A stretch of DNA of 64,000 bases. Source: Flavobacterium sp. xlx-214 (lineage in GTDB: Bacteria; Bacteroidota; Bacteroidia; Flavobacteriales; Flavobacteriaceae). Under the pieces are notes generated by a model that did not search any database, was not told the origin of the DNA, and saw only the letters and a list, made by a program, of their open reading frames with translations. The number at the start of each line of letters is the position of its first letter. Position 1 is the first letter of the stretch. The translations under genes and the position numbers were made by a program. The stretch is taken from assembly GCF_013874595.1 (NCBI RefSeq), contig NZ_CP059431.1:992001-1056000 (forward strand), written 5' to 3'. This document shows, in pieces, positions 63,169 through 64,000 of this stretch.

Positions 63169-64000
63169 AATGACTGCTTTTCAGTCCAAATACCTTCTTA
63201 GTTGCTGTTACTAAAAGCACTAATACCAAACCGGCTACAATACCAAAAGCAAAATGCTTAACCGTTTCAGGGATTGTTGGGAAAAGATGGTGCAAGTAAT
63301 CAATATTATGATCAAAAATGCCTCCCGAAACCAATAACAATGCTAAAGTTCCTACAACACCCAATATTTTAATTACCCAAGGTAATGCCTTTATCAAAAG
63401 ATTACCAAGTGTAGCTAAAACTCCTTTTCCGTCTTTCGATTTTTTAATAAGCTTATAGCCTGCATCATCCATACGTACTATCAAAGCTACAATACCATAC
63501 ACACCTACAGTTGCAATGATTGATACCACCGATACTGTTACAATTTCAACCAATAAAGGATTAAATTGCGATTTAAGAGCCTCATACCCTTCTTTTGCAG
63601 CAGCTAATGCGATGATGACAATTTCTAACGATAAAATAAAATCAGTTGTAATTGCCGACTTTACTTTTTTCTTTTCCATATCTTCAGGGCTTTCAGTAGT
63701 TGTAACTGTTGCTTCTTCAATAACTTCAGAACCTTTTTTCTGTCTATGAAAAATAAACTCTACAATCTTCTCTACTCCTTCAAAAGCAAGGTAAAATCCT
63801 CCTATAATCAAAATAATTTTAATGGCTGGTGAATACAACCATTCTAGCAAAAACACAAAAGGCACAATAATAAGTTTGTTTACAAACGATCCTTTCATAA
63901 TTTTCATAAGTACAGGCACTTCTCTAGAAGATAGAAATCCTGTAGCTTTTTCGGCATTTACTGCTAAATCATCGCCCAATATGCCGGCTGTTTTTTGTGT
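63167..64000 (-). CDS. DUF808 family membrane protein (partial at window edge)
   Basis: The frame runs off the right edge: codons beyond 63979 continue …TQKTAGILGDDLAVNAEKA, the standard DUF808 (YedI-like) N-terminal region, so the true start lies outside the window and the apparent start at 63979 (TTG) is internal. The 278 residues visible hold about seven membrane helices (LIIVPFVFLLEWLYSPAIKI, LALLLVSGGIFDHNIDYLHH and others). Function of DUF808 is unknown. It shares a bidirectional terminator with the upstream secreted protein. Confidence 0.88.
   Translation of the reverse strand, partial: TQKTAGILGDDLAVNAEKATGFLSSREVPVLMKIMKGSFVNKLIIVPFVFLLEWLYSPAIKIILIIGGFYLAFEGVEKIVEFIFHRQKKGSEVIEEATVTTTESPEDMEKKKVKSAITTDFILSLEIVIIALAAAKEGYEALKSQFNPLLVEIVTVSVVSIIATVGVYGIVALIVRMDDAGYKLIKKSKDGKGVLATLGNLLIKALPWVIKILGVVGTLALLLVSGGIFDHNIDYLHHLFPTIPETVKHFAFGIVAGLVLVLLVTATKKVFGLKSSH

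Overview
The window is chromosomal DNA from a low-GC Bacteroidota, almost certainly a member of the Flavobacteriaceae (Flavobacterium/Myroides type). The evidence is two secreted proteins with C-terminal type IX secretion (T9SS) sorting domains, many family-restricted genes (DUF4254, DUF6427, DUF6341, DUF3109, CCC-motif protein), the order ileS–dksA-like–lspA, promoter cores of the TAnnTTTG form, a rarity of Shine-Dalgarno sequences, and a Flavobacteriia-like 16S rRNA. The genus is not fixed by what I can see. I found no prophage, transposase, CRISPR array or recognisable defence system.

Layout. 1–12.4 kb: mfd, a TonB-like secreted protein, a GT9/DUF4254 envelope operon, upp with two unknown neighbours, a FAD oxidoreductase, marC, DUF3109, a retropepsin-like protein, a TatD hydrolase and an acyltransferase. 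12.4–16.6 kb: ansA, then a small accessory patch (tiny lipoprotein ORF, T9SS cargo, a gene broken by an in-frame stop, an outer-membrane protein). 16.6–25 kb: ileS, dksA-like, lspA, a Bax-inhibitor-like protein, nitroreductase, DoxX-like protein, 5-formyl-THF cyclo-ligase and an aspartoacylase-like amidohydrolase. 25–29 kb: uvrC followed by a T9SS repeat protein, bounded by a second, silently diverged copy of the uvrC 3' end. 29–36.2 kb: a MacAB/TolC-like efflux operon with unknown genes embedded. 36.3–46.4 kb: a patatin-barrel protein, tyrosine catabolism (hmgA, hppD), then an operon of DUF3108, tryptophan 2,3-dioxygenase, M23 peptidase and pgi. 46.3–56.6 kb: CPBP protease, 2H phosphodiesterase, a biotin-dependent acyl-CoA carboxylase operon, recJ, small unknowns, OsmC, rsmI, an acidic unknown and tdk. 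56.6–62.3 kb: a complete rRNA operon (three tandem promoters, 16S, tRNA-Ile, tRNA-Ala, 23S, 5S, terminator). 62.4–64 kb: a secreted unknown and a DUF808 protein cut by the window edge.

Most of the window is ordinary core genome. The points most worth a second look are: the uvrC-tail direct repeats around a T9SS cassette; a structured small-RNA candidate with an rRNA-like promoter at about 41.62–41.75 kb; a mini-ORF plus terminator in the hmgA leader; the swapped GxHH signature of IleRS; the nonsense-interrupted gene at 14.93–15.41 kb; and three proteins (DksA-like, thymidine kinase, M23 peptidase) with altered zinc ligands.
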